DNA from: JAGNHB01 sp964436005
GTDB taxonomy: Bacteria > Acidobacteriota > JAAYUB01
Length of the DNA: 64,000 nucleotides
NCBI GenBank assembly: GCA_964436005.1
Contig: CAYTBK010000004.1
Location: 1-64,000, forward strand
Reading direction: 5' to 3'
Position 1 is the first letter of the stretch, and the number at the start of each line of letters is the position of its first letter. The notes below the pieces were generated by a model. It was not told where the DNA came from. It searched no databases and was given only the letters and a program-made list of their open reading frames with translations. Positions 16,331-25,350 of the stretch are shown piece after piece. The position numbers and the translations under genes were made by a program.

Positions 16331-18085
16331 ATGGCGGGACCTCCGAAAAAACGGTTGGGCGAGATGCTCCTGGAAGCGGGGGTCATAGACCAGTACACCC
16401 TGGACCAGGCCCTGGAACTGCAGAAAAAGAGCGGCCGGAAACTCGGCACGGTTCTGATGCAGGAAGGGCTCATCGACGAGCAGATCCTTCTGAACTTCCT
16501 GCGGAAGCAACTCGGCGTGGACGTCGTTTCCGGCGCGGATCTCGATATCGACGACAAAGCCTGGGACAAAGTCCCGGACGAGCTCATCAAGAAGTACACC
16601 ATCCTGCCCATCAAGCTGGAGGGGCGCGAGCTCACCATCGCCATGTCCGACCCCCTCAACGTGATCGCCATCGACGATCTGCGCTTCGCCACGGGGTGCC
16701 AGCGCATAAAGGTGGTGCTGGCCGCGGAGAAGACCATCGAGAACATCATCGTGGAGCGGTTGCACACCAAGGGCCTGGTCTACGACATCATCGACCACGG
16801 AGAACTGTACCGCCGGGCCATGGAGATGATCGACAAGAACCTGGTGGGGGACCTGCCCGTCGCCGAACCCCAGGAAGAGAAGATCTCCACCCATGTCATC
16901 CAGATGGAGTCTGAATCGCCGCCCATCATCAGCATCGTCAACTACATTTTTTTCGACGCCTTCCAAAGGAAAGCCAGCGACATCCACATCGAGCCCTATC
17001 AGACCTTCTTCCGGGTGCGTTTCCGCATAGATGGAATACTCTACACAGTCCTGACGCCGCCCCAGCGCCTCGCCATGTACATCGTGTCGCGAATCAAGAT
17101 CATGAGCGACATGGACATTTCGAAGCGCATGGTCGCTCAGGACGGGCACCTGGCCCTCAAGATCAAGGAGGAGAACATCCACTTCCGGGTCTCGACCCTC
17201 CCCACCGTCTACGGCGAGAAGGTGGTGCTCCGCATCCTCCGGAAGCAGAAGCACCTGGAGGACATAAACGCTCTCGGCTTCGTACCCGATGTACTGGAGC
17301 GCTACAGCAAGATCATCAAGTCGCCGCAGGGCATGGTCCTGTTCACAGGTCCCACCGGCAGCGGCAAGACCACCACCCTGTACGCCTCGCTCAACCACGT
17401 CAACAATCCCAACACCAACATCATCACCTTGGAAGACCCTGTCGAGTCGACCCTGTACGGCATCAACCACGTCCAGATCCGGCACAACTACGGCCTGGAG
17501 TTCGCCGACGGCCTGCGGGCGATCCTGCGCCAGGACCCCGACATCATCTTCGTCGGCGAGATCCGCGACTCCGAGGTGGCCGAAATCGCCCTGCGGGCTT
17601 CCATGACCGGCCACATGGTCTTCTCGACGCTGCACGCCAACTCCACAGCGGAGACCTTCGAGAGGCTCCTGGACATGAACGTGCAGCCCTACCTCATCAG
17701 CAACACCGTCCTGGCGGTGGTGGCGCAGCGGCTTCTCCGGCGGATATGCAAGCACTGCAAGGAACCCTACGTCCCCCCGCCGGAGGCGCTGGAGGAATTC
17801 GGCCTGGACGAGAGCTTCCTGCAAGGGGTCCACCTCCACATGGGCAAGGGCTGTTCCCAATGCATGGAGACCGGGTACCTGGGCCGGGTGGCCGCCTACG
17901 AGGTCTTCTTCATGTCGAACTCCCTGCGCGCCATGGTCAAAGCGCGGGAAGGCGCGGCCGTCATCCGCCAGCAAGCCATCGAGGAAGGGATGCAGACTAT
18001 CGTCGCCGACGGGCTTGGGAAGGTCCGCTCGGGCATCACCACGCTGGACGAAGTCCGCCGGGTGCTGGTGGCCGAAAGCGCGTAA
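16331..18085 (+). CDS. pilB: PilB/GspE-type secretion or type IV pilus ATPase
   Basis: 584 residues. The N-terminus is a MshEN/GspE-N domain (GEMLLEAGVIDQYTLDQAL). The ATPase core has Walker A GPTGSGKTTT, Asp box, Walker B DIIFVGEIRD and the His box MTGHMVFSTLHAN. A tetracysteine zinc site (CKHCKEPY ... CSQCMETGY) is present. It drives pilus extension or type II secretion. No pilC, pilT or pilin genes accompany it, so it is an isolated member here. Start 16331 has GAGAGGGG upstream; earlier codons lack homology. Confidence 0.9.
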   Translation: MAGPPKKRLGEMLLEAGVIDQYTLDQALELQKKSGRKLGTVLMQEGLIDEQILLNFLRKQLGVDVVSGADLDIDDKAWDKVPDELIKKYTILPIKLEGRELTIAMSDPLNVIAIDDLRFATGCQRIKVVLAAEKTIENIIVERLHTKGLVYDIIDHGELYRRAMEMIDKNLVGDLPVAEPQEEKISTHVIQMESESPPIISIVNYIFFDAFQRKASDIHIEPYQTFFRVRFRIDGILYTVLTPPQRLAMYIVSRIKIMSDMDISKRMVAQDGHLALKIKEENIHFRVSTLPTVYGEKVVLRILRKQKHLEDINALGFVPDVLERYSKIIKSPQGMVLFTGPTGSGKTTTLYASLNHVNNPNTNIITLEDPVESTLYGINHVQIRHNYGLEFADGLRAILRQDPDIIFVGEIRDSEVAEIALRASMTGHMVFSTLHANSTAETFERLLDMNVQPYLISNTVLAVVAQRLLRRICKHCKEPYVPPPEALEEFGLDESFLQGVHLHMGKGCSQCMETGYLGRVAAYEVFFMSNSLRAMVKAREGAAVIRQQAIEEGMQTIVADGLGKVRSGITTLDEVRRVLVAESA

Positions 18086-18231
18086 TTCCCGTCCCGGTGC
18101 GGTCGCCTGCCCCCCTCGGCGGTCGTCCGTCATTCCGTTTCCAAGTTCATTTCCTTGAAAAATGCGAACACCCAACCATCTGGTTCTACCGGTTGCTCAC
18201 AGTCGGCATCAGGACGGGTCGCCGGCCTGGC

Positions 18232-18399
18232 GATTGTGGACACCCACTCATCGACGATTGTGGACACCCACCCGGTGACGATTGCGGACACCCGCTCAAT
18301 GGCGATTGTGGACAGCCGCTCATCGACGATTGTGGACAGCCGCTCATCGACGATTGTGGACACCCACCCGGTGACGTTTGCGGACACCTACTCCGGGGA
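18232..18399. repeat. 24-bp tandem array of F cores (7 units), block III
   Basis: Seven 24-bp units start with GATTG or GTTTG. Core positions are 18237, 18261, 18285, 18309, 18333, 18357 and 18381, exactly 24 bp apart. Three cores are exact TGGACACCCA; others have one to three changes (for example TGGACAGCCG). Spacers alternate between CTCATCGAC and CCCGGTGAC types. Because 24 is a multiple of three, spurious 8-residue-periodic reading frames arise. Confidence 0.92.
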
Positions 18400-18586
18400 G
18401 CTGTTGGGTGTCCACAGCCATCGCCATTGGGTGTCCATTTTTCGGGTGGCCACAAACCCTTCGATTCCAGGCACACCGGCGGCGGTCGTCGTGGGTGTCC
18501 ACAACCGCAAGCAGGAGGGCATGAGCGTGGACACCCAACAGATCTTTCCGGCGGGGTTTCATGATTTCGCCTGCAGTGGGTGTCCA
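18380..18586. repeat. F-to-R flip hairpin and R array, block IIIa
   Basis: The last F unit (18381-18390) and first R core (18405-18414) form an imperfect 12-bp stem with a 12-nt loop. Exact R cores follow at 18428, 18492 and 18577, with an F core at 18538. Positions about 18438-18510 hold a roughly 75-bp block shared with three other places (18815, 22874 and 25400). Confidence 0.85.
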
Positions 18587-18644
18587 TGATTCCGTAGATG
18601 ATTCCGAAAGGTGGGTCTATCCACCATCTCCCCATTCCGGAAGG

Positions 18645-18986
18645 TGGGTGTCCACTATCTTCCCTTCCCAACCGCCAGCCAGACATGGTGGATAGTAGTG
18701 AACGCCCAAACATTGGAAAGGGTGGGAAGACGCTTGTGGACACTCACTCGGTGACAATTACGGACACCCACTCAGGGAAGAGGGTGGGTGTCCACAGCCA
18801 TTGCAATTGGTGTCCATTTTTCCGGTGGCCACAAACCCTTCGATTCCAGGCACACCGGCGGCGATCGTGGTGGGTGTCCACAACCGCGACAGCATACCGG
18901 TCATTCAGTCAGTGGATCCGGTGGGTGTCCACATTCTCCGCATCAACGTAACTGTTGGTTTTCATGATACTGCTGTTGGGTGTCCG
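18645..18986. repeat. core-repeat block IIIb with long shared segment
   Basis: R core at 18645. F-like cores at 18737 and 18761 (24 bp apart) flip to R at 18785, again 24 bp later; stem 18760-18771 with 18784-18795, loop 12 nt. Further R cores at 18871 and 18922 and a near match at 18977. About 18785-18945 is nearly identical to 22841-23000. Together with IIIa this fills the 1033-bp pilB-19119 gap; no gene is supported there. Confidence 0.85.
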
Positions 18987-19118
18987 CAATCGCCCTCGAG
19001 GCGGGCTGTCCAAGGCGGCGCACCCAGTTTCAAGCCGGCTGCACGATGAAAATTCAACGGAATTTCGCCCCACCTTCAGTGATATGATGCAACAGAACTT
19101 CGGACTCTGGAGGGGGGG

Positions 19119-22100
19119 ATGCGCAAAGCAACGTGCAAAGCGATGGCAATCTTGTTCATCGGCTTGATCCTGCCGACCTGCGCGGGAGAACTGCAGGGGC
19201 AGGACGAAGCAATTTCGAAGGAAGTCAACGCCCGAATCGACCGAATCGTCAGTGCCCTGTCCCAGGGAAACCCGGACGCCCTGAGTGAACTGGCCCCGAT
19301 GCTGGACGACTCCCGTGTGTTCGTCTGGACGCTAGGCTCAGGGACCCTCACGACCAAGGTTCAGAACGCCGCCCTCTACATCCTGCAACAGAACACTAGC
19401 CTGGTCGGGTTGCCAGCCGGGCCCGACCTCACGGGGGACCGACTGAGAGCCTTTCTGGAAGCCCCCCCGCATCCCCTGTCATTTTCCCACGAACTGCGGC
19501 AGGTCATCGATGTCCCCCTGGAGCAGCGCGGATGCGAATACCGGTTGTTTCCCGCCACAGCGACAGACATCCAAGACCTCACCCTGGAAGCCTGCCAAGG
19601 CAGTTTGGCTGTGGGGCTATCTAAAAAGAACTATTACAAGACCGTCGAGGCCATCGAGAACATGGGACGAATCCGGACCACGGCCAGCCGGCAGTTCCTG
19701 CTGGAGTGCGCCGCCGGCAAGCACTGGGACCAGGGGAAAAACGACCGGGAAACCCAGGTCTGGTCCGCCATCGCCTACGCCCTCGGCTCCTTCGACGACC
19801 AGGAGGCGGCCCGCGCCATCGTTGCGATCCTTCGTCAACATCAGGTGTATTCCTTTGCAGACGGCCTGATGAGCCTGGCCAGGATCACCAACGTAGGGTG
19901 TTTCGAACAAAGGGAGAAACTGGACCAGATCGTGGACTGTTACGCGTCCCTCCTGGACCTCTACCCCGACATCCGGGCGCTCAAGCGGCAGGGGTACCGC
20001 CTCTCTTCCCCATCCGCCCTTGCCGCTTCCCCGGATACGCCGGACTGGTGGGGAGGCATCCTGCTGGAGGCCGAAGACCGGTACTGGATCAAACTCAACG
20101 CCATCTATGATCTGGCAGCATCGCGTGACGCAGTGGCGCTGCGGTACTTGGCCAGCCAGGAGTACCAGGGCATCCACGTGATGCACGAATACAGTGCACG
20201 GAAACTCGTCGACATCGTCGGCCTTATGGAGAAGCTCACCGGCGTGCGGGTGGAGGTCCGTGACGGCCGGGGCCAATGGACCACCCAATACCAGGATTCG
20301 CAGGCCAGGCTGAATTACTTGATCTACTGGCAAACCCATTGGAGAGATTACCGGTGGGACGAGAACGCGAAATGCTTCGCCAATCGGAAGGAGGCATTGA
20401 ACCCGCCCGACCCTTTCGACCTTCATTTCCGCGAGCTCTGCTCATTGGATGACCAGGTCGCCATGCGGGCCTTCCGCTGGCTCACAGAGGCCGACCCCCA
20501 CGAGATCGCCGAACGGATCGGCAAGTACAATCTGCGTGACATCCTTGAACCACGCAGTAACGCTCTTCCAACGTTCTTCGACCGTTTTCTGCCCCAACAG
20601 GCCCTCTTCACGGACTACTGCCGGAGAAACGGAATCGCCTACGTTCCCTCCGCAGAGCTGGAAACCCGGCTACGCGAACTCTTGGGCAAAATCCCGCCAT
20701 CGAAACGGCGACGGCTGGAGAACGATTTGATTTCCAGAATGCGCTACGAGGACCTGGCCCCCATCGAATACTGGGGTACACTTTACGGAGATACATCCAA
20801 TTTCACCTTTTCCGTCGGCAGGATCCTGGACATCTACTATTCGGACCACTGGAGCGAAATCTGCTCCACGCCCGAAAGGCTGCGCTTCTACCTAAAAAAG
20901 TCCATCTGGTTCCAGCGGCTGGGGATCATCGGCCTCTGCCAGAATTATCTGAACAAATTCAACCATTCACGCCCAGAAGTCTACGCTTCCCTCCTGAAGA
21001 TGCTGGAATCCGAAACGGAAGAAGAAGTCCGGGAAGCCATCCGCACCATCCTCAAATGGCATGCCCCCGAGACCGCAGCCGGAGAATCCATCAAATCGAA
21101 AATCGCCCTCGACGAGTTCCTGGCCCACCCGGCAACTTTTGCCCCAGAGCAGATCCCCATCGTCGACCTGAAGCCCGAACCCGCCTTCTACCGGCAGATC
21201 GTCGACCGCATCCTGGTTGGCGGCGACGCGGAAACCCTCACCCGGTTAATGGCTTTGCTGGAGCAGAACGGGTCATTGGAAATGGTTCCCGAACTGATGC
21301 GGCTGCTCAATGTCCATACGGTCTTGGACCGGGGCTGGATCAGCCGGCACGACATGGCGATGAACGACCACGGCATCGAGTACGAACTCCGGATCTGCGA
21401 CCACGCCGTCGCTTTGCTGGAGCAGCTCTACCAGCACGCCTTCCCGCTGCCGGCACTGCCTGAGGTGAAAGGGGGCATCGTATCCGCTTCGTACCGGCCC
21501 GACGCCGCCCTAGCCCGCCGAGGCGACACGGCCGAGGCCTGGAAGGAGCTTTACAGTAAGGACCCCACCGGTTTCCGGGACTGGGGACAAGCGTTCTACC
21601 GGCAGGAACTGGAGGCCATCCAGCGGAGGGATTCGCTCGAATTGGAGGAGATCGGCGCCTTGCTCGAATCGCCTTGGTTCCTCCCGGAACACAAGGCAAT
21701 GCTGCTCGGGTTGCTCCCCCGGGTCAAACCCCTCCCTTCTCTGCAGACGCTCGCAAGCGCAGGCAAGATCCTCTCCCCTGACGATTTGAAGTATTTTGAG
21801 AACCTCGCCGTGAAGGCGGATGACTACGACAGCGTCTTCAATCTATTCCCCAAGACTGACCCGACGGTGCTGCTGCGCTTCATCCGGAAAACCGTCAAGC
21901 ATTACTCCGAAAAGGACCGCGGACTGATCTATTATCACCTTATCTACAATACCGAATTCTATCGATGGATGAAGCAGGGGTTTATCGGAAATTCCTGGCG
22001 GGAGGAAATCCTCGACGCCCTAGAACGACGCAAACGGCAAAAAGACCTCCCCGAATACGACTCGGAAAGGATGGAGGTCCTTTGTTTCCGGGTAAGGACC

Positions 22101-22709
22101 CTGGGGATGCCCATGGCACGAAAGATCGCCTGCCTTCTGGAAAACCGGTCCGCCTTTGTCAAGGAATTGACGGCCGACCTCCTCTCAGAGATCACCTGGC
22201 AGGATTTGGGAGCCTATCTGGACCACTTCTCGGAACTGCCCCTGGAAGGCTATTCTTGCGAATCATTCTTCATCAGGGACCTGGGGATCCCCCTGGACGA
22301 AGTGACACCGGAGGTGATCGCCAGGTTGGCCAAAGAGTATGCGTCCATGTCCGAAAAGGAGGTCTACGCCCACTATCTCGCGTTGGCGGGAGTGGATTAC
22401 CAGAACACCGACGGGTCGCTGGATTTTGCCCGGATCGACCACATTCTGAAACACGACGTCACCGAAGCGTTCGTCGGGGGTGGGAGCTGGATAAATACCT
22501 TCCAGGTCTGCGCGGTCATTCGGATGCTGGAACTGCACTTCGGCGAAAATCTGGGCTACCCGGAACTGTTTGACAATTTCGGGAACGGCATCAAAACCCG
22601 TTGGACGACGGTGGACTGCCGGGTGGCGGACTGGAGAAAACACCTCCGTGACAAGGGGGTAATCAAGCTGGATCCGTACGAAACCCCCTCATTCAATGAA
22701 AAAAAGTAA
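19119..22709 (+). CDS. large secreted protein of unknown function (HEAT-like repeats)
   Basis: 1196 residues. A signal peptide (AMAILFIGLILPTCAGELQG) is followed by a soluble helical chain. Segments around residues 195-270 (WSAIAYALGSFDDQEAARAIVAIL) and 640-680 look like HEAT/ARM-type helical pairs. No transmembrane segment, catalytic motif or repeat cassette is obvious; cysteines are few. The ribosome site GGAGGGGGG directly precedes the ATG. Repeat blocks lie on both sides and no neighbour shares its orientation closely, so context gives no function. I do not recognise the family. Confidence 0.8.
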   Translation: MRKATCKAMAILFIGLILPTCAGELQGQDEAISKEVNARIDRIVSALSQGNPDALSELAPMLDDSRVFVWTLGSGTLTTKVQNAALYILQQNTSLVGLPAGPDLTGDRLRAFLEAPPHPLSFSHELRQVIDVPLEQRGCEYRLFPATATDIQDLTLEACQGSLAVGLSKKNYYKTVEAIENMGRIRTTASRQFLLECAAGKHWDQGKNDRETQVWSAIAYALGSFDDQEAARAIVAILRQHQVYSFADGLMSLARITNVGCFEQREKLDQIVDCYASLLDLYPDIRALKRQGYRLSSPSALAASPDTPDWWGGILLEAEDRYWIKLNAIYDLAASRDAVALRYLASQEYQGIHVMHEYSARKLVDIVGLMEKLTGVRVEVRDGRGQWTTQYQDSQARLNYLIYWQTHWRDYRWDENAKCFANRKEALNPPDPFDLHFRELCSLDDQVAMRAFRWLTEADPHEIAERIGKYNLRDILEPRSNALPTFFDRFLPQQALFTDYCRRNGIAYVPSAELETRLRELLGKIPPSKRRRLENDLISRMRYEDLAPIEYWGTLYGDTSNFTFSVGRILDIYYSDHWSEICSTPERLRFYLKKSIWFQRLGIIGLCQNYLNKFNHSRPEVYASLLKMLESETEEEVREAIRTILKWHAPETAAGESIKSKIALDEFLAHPATFAPEQIPIVDLKPEPAFYRQIVDRILVGGDAETLTRLMALLEQNGSLEMVPELMRLLNVHTVLDRGWISRHDMAMNDHGIEYELRICDHAVALLEQLYQHAFPLPALPEVKGGIVSASYRPDAALARRGDTAEAWKELYSKDPTGFRDWGQAFYRQELEAIQRRDSLELEEIGALLESPWFLPEHKAMLLGLLPRVKPLPSLQTLASAGKILSPDDLKYFENLAVKADDYDSVFNLFPKTDPTVLLRFIRKTVKHYSEKDRGLIYYHLIYNTEFYRWMKQGFIGNSWREEILDALERRKRQKDLPEYDSERMEVLCFRVRTLGMPMARKIACLLENRSAFVKELTADLLSEITWQDLGAYLDHFSELPLEGYSCESFFIRDLGIPLDEVTPEVIARLAKEYASMSEKEVYAHYLALAGVDYQNTDGSLDFARIDHILKHDVTEAFVGGGSWINTFQVCAVIRMLELHFGENLGYPELFDNFGNGIKTRWTTVDCRVADWRKHLRDKGVIKLDPYETPSFNEKK

Positions 22710-22792
22710 TTTCAGGGGATCGAAGAAGGGTCAGGGATGGGGAACATCCAGCTGTCACCCCGTTGCGCGCCCACGATCTGCACTGGCGATTG

Positions 22793-22988
22793 TGGACACC
22801 CACTCGTTGGCGATTGTGGACACCCACTCCTGGGAGAGGGTGGGTGTCCACAGCCATCACAATTGGGTGTCCATTTTTCCGGTGGCCACAAACCCTTCGA
22901 TTCCAGGCACACCGGCGGCGGTCGTGGTGGGTGTCCACAACCGCAACAGCATACCGGTCATTAAGTCAGTGGATCCTGTGGGTGTCCA
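22793..22988. repeat. core-repeat block IV
   Basis: F cores at 22793 and 22817 (24 bp apart), then R cores at 22841 (24 bp later), 22864, 22928 and 22979, all exact. Stem 22816-22827/22840-22851 is a perfect 12-bp inverted repeat with a 12-nt loop ending GAGAGG. The right part matches 18785-18945. It fills most of the 423-bp gap between convergent genes. Confidence 0.92.
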
Positions 22989-23001
22989 CATTCTCCGCAC
23001 C

Positions 23002-23051
23002 TGCGGCCCGGGGAAGGCCGCAAGATTCAGAAATGCGGCCTGAAGGGCCGC
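23002..23051. terminator. two GC-rich hairpins downstream of the beta-lactamase-like gene
   Basis: TGCGGCC/GGCCGCA (23002-23022) and GCGGCC-TGAAG-GGCCGC (23035-23051) are adjacent stem-loops between convergent genes. On the minus strand the second is followed by ATTTCTG, so it may end the hydrolase transcript. Confidence 0.4.
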
Positions 23052-23132
23052 CATAACTCAATCCCCTGGATGGGCCAACCTCCGCCCCCCACAATGGCCT
23101 CGTTGGTCATTTCCAGGCCCGGGAAAGGGTCC

Positions 23133-24812
23133 TCAGTGCACCTTCTTCGCCGGGTGGTCGCCGTCCTGGTGGAGGACGAAGCCGGTCGCCTTGCCGGTGG
23201 CTGGATCCACCACAAAAGTGAGGGAAGCCTCGGCCACCTTGAAGAAGAAGTCGACTGGAGACGAGGCGAACACCGGGAACTTCGGCTGGCCGGTGGCCTG
23301 GGCCATCAACTGGCCGCCCTCGCGGGTGAAGACCATCTGAAAGCCGGAGACCAGTTCGTAGGTCCCAACGTAGCGATCCAAGATAGCGGCCTCCACCTGA
23401 ATTTCCTGGCGCGGCGCCGGCACCTCGGACGAGGTCTTCTTCGCCGGCACGTCACGGCCGTTTTGGTGCAGGACGAGGCCGCTCACCTGGCCCTGGGCGT
23501 CCGTCTGGAAAGACAGTTGGGCGTCCACGATCTTGTAGAAGAATTCTTTCTCGGTTTCCGGGTAGATTTCCGCCACGCCCTGACCGGTCAACTGGGCGCT
23601 CAGTTGGTCGCCCTCCAGCCGGATGATGAATGCCACGCCGGCGGTGATCTCGTAGCGGCCCACGTAGCGTAGCAGGAGCTCGCGGGCCATCTTGATCTCT
23701 TTCCGCGGTTTGGCCTCGACCGGCTTGGTGGGGGGCAGGGGCAGGCGCGGGTCCAGTAGGTGGAAGCCGATGTCGTCGATGCTCTGGGCCTTGTTGAAGA
23801 GGATGACCACGGCCCGTTTGGCCTTGGGATAGAGGCCGATGAAGGAGTGGTAGCCGCCCGTCTCGCCGTTGTGCCATACCAGCGTGTCGCCGGACGAATT
23901 CTTGAGATGCCAGCCCAGGCCGACGGCCAGGTCGGGCATTCCCGTGTCTTTCTGGCGTTCCTGGGCCAGCTTCAGGGCCGGTCCGAGGCCATCCGTTCCC
24001 GGGGCCAGGTTGGCCGCGACGAACTTCAACAGGTCGTCGGCGCAGGAGCGCAGGGCGCCGGCGCCGGCCAGGGTCGGCAGGTCCCAGTTGGCCACCCGCT
24101 TCCCGCCCGCGTCATGGCCGGGGGTCAAACGGGCCGCCATCGTCGGCGTCAGGGTGATGCCCGAGTTGTCCATCCGCAGCGGCTGGAGAAGTCGCTTCTT
24201 CATCACGGTTTCATAGTCGGCGCCCGCCTGAAGGGCGATGACGTGGCCGAGCAGCCCGGCCCCCAGGTTCGAATAGGCGTATTTCGTGCCCGGCTCGGAG
24301 GTCAGTTTGCAGCCGCCCAGGAACTCGTACAGCTGGGCCACGGTGTAGTCGGCATACGGGTTGGACGGGTCCTTGGGCATCAGGTTGCCCGGCAGTCGGG
24401 GTAGCCCCGAGGTGTGGGTGGCCAGGTCGAGCAGGGTGATTGGCTTGCCCTGCCAGTCGGGCAGCTGGACGTTGGCCGGCAGATACTTGCGAACCGGGTC
24501 GTCCAGCTTGACCACCTTCCGGGTGACCAGGTCGGCTAGCAGAATGGCGTTGAACGCCTTCGTGGCCGAGCCGATCTCGAAGACGGTGGCGCCATCCAGG
24601 GCCCGGTGCTTCTCGTCGGCCTCGCCGGCCACGATGATGCGGCTGCCTTTTTCGTCCAGGATGCCCACGACCATGCCGACGCCCGGCTGATCCTGGTCGA
24701 TCCGCTCCCGCAGCATCTTCTGGATGTCCTCCCCCCCGGCTGCCGGAGCCTGGGCCAGCAACACGCCACTTCCCGCCAGCAGCGCCGCCAGCAGGATGGT
24801 CCAATTTCTCAT
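23133..24812 (-). CDS. secreted class C beta-lactamase-like serine hydrolase with two C-terminal repeats
   Basis: 559 residues. Signal peptide, then a penicillin-binding/beta-lactamase fold at about 30-365. The motifs are S-x-x-K in IGSATKAFN, Y-x-N in YSNLGAG and H-x-G in WHNGETGG. Two homologous C-terminal repeats follow (about 375-460 and 470-555), each starting LxRYVGxYE and ending in GxVLHQxG, resembling the DUF3471-type beta domain. Proteins of this type are esterases, peptidases or beta-lactamases; the substrate is unclear. A GGAGGAG ribosome site precedes the ATG. Confidence 0.88.
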   Translation of the reverse strand: MRNWTILLAALLAGSGVLLAQAPAAGGEDIQKMLRERIDQDQPGVGMVVGILDEKGSRIIVAGEADEKHRALDGATVFEIGSATKAFNAILLADLVTRKVVKLDDPVRKYLPANVQLPDWQGKPITLLDLATHTSGLPRLPGNLMPKDPSNPYADYTVAQLYEFLGGCKLTSEPGTKYAYSNLGAGLLGHVIALQAGADYETVMKKRLLQPLRMDNSGITLTPTMAARLTPGHDAGGKRVANWDLPTLAGAGALRSCADDLLKFVAANLAPGTDGLGPALKLAQERQKDTGMPDLAVGLGWHLKNSSGDTLVWHNGETGGYHSFIGLYPKAKRAVVILFNKAQSIDDIGFHLLDPRLPLPPTKPVEAKPRKEIKMARELLLRYVGRYEITAGVAFIIRLEGDQLSAQLTGQGVAEIYPETEKEFFYKIVDAQLSFQTDAQGQVSGLVLHQNGRDVPAKKTSSEVPAPRQEIQVEAAILDRYVGTYELVSGFQMVFTREGGQLMAQATGQPKFPVFASSPVDFFFKVAEASLTFVVDPATGKATGFVLHQDGDHPAKKVH

Positions 24813-24853
24813 GATTCGCTTCTCCTCCGATTGATAAAAATGAAGTACAGGTG

Positions 24854-24883
24854 ATTATAGTGAGAAGGACCGGGGAAAGACAA
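24854..24883 (-). promoter_or_regulatory. promoter of the beta-lactamase-like gene
   Basis: On the minus strand TTGTCT (24878-24883), 18-bp spacer and a perfect TATAAT (24854-24859), 42 bp before the ATG. Confidence 0.6.
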
Positions 24884-24918
24884 GACGGTATTCATGCAAT
24901 CAGGCAAGATGGGAAAAA

Positions 24919-25152
24919 TCAAAAGGGCGGCCTGAAGGGCAACAATTCCCGTATCACAGGTTCGGTTTCAGATATCACTGTGGCGCTCCAGTTGCCGGTG
25001 TAGAGGAACCATTCCCGTTCGGTGCTGAAGGGGAATTCGATGCGCTCGGATGGTGCGCCATGGGTCAACCACCCTCCGGAAAGCACCTCGAACAGAAGAT
25101 AACCAGACCGGTAGCTTCCGGAAGTCCAATACAGGGTCAGGTTGGATTCCTC
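24919..25152 (-). pseudogene. truncated C-terminal fragment of a protein, cut off at the repeat array
   Basis: About 78 residues ending at TGA 24919-24921 read like an ordinary beta-rich protein end (NLTLYWTSGSYRSGYLLFEV, then FPFSTEREWFLYTGNW). Upstream, codons run straight into the 24-bp array at 25166 and no start codon or ribosome site is present. The rest of the gene is absent or lies in the assembly gap. I do not recognise the family. Confidence 0.5.
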
Positions 25153-25165
25153 AAGCACGCATGGC

Positions 25166-25250
25166 GATTGTGGACACCCACTCATCCACGATTGCGGACA
25201 CCCACTCATCCACGATTGCGGACACCCACTCATCCACGATTGCGGACACC
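25166..25250. repeat. 24-bp F-core array, block V left part, ending at an assembly gap
   Basis: Cores at 25171 (exact), 25195, 25219 and 25243 (CGGACACC...) are exactly 24 bp apart with nearly identical spacers, then run into Ns. This is the most homogeneous array in the window. Confidence 0.92.
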
Positions 25251-25350
25251 NNNNNNNNNNNNNNNNNNNNNNNNNNNNNNNNNNNNNNNNNNNNNNNNNN
25301 NNNNNNNNNNNNNNNNNNNNNNNNNNNNNNNNNNNNNNNNNNNNNNNNNN
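25251..25350. other. 100-base assembly gap
   Basis: Exactly 100 Ns, the conventional scaffold placeholder, placed inside the tandem array. Real length and repeat number are unknown. Confidence 0.99.

Noticed and set aside
14936..18175. 1079-residue antisense reading frame, and similar ones at 48127-51039 and 60933-63332
   Set aside because: They are complements of well-identified genes in a GC-rich genome, with His/Asp/Val/Gly-biased composition and no family motifs.
18232..18399. CRISPR array
   Set aside because: Unit is 24 bp in total with a 10-bp conserved core and related, not unique, spacers. Orientation flips within blocks, and no cas genes are visible.
18155..18589. Short repeat proteins with 8-residue period (also at 25050-25514, 18130-18387, 22737-22964)
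   Set aside because: Open frames arise because 24 is divisible by three. They lack ribosome sites, are open on both strands, and the 28-bp arrays break the period.
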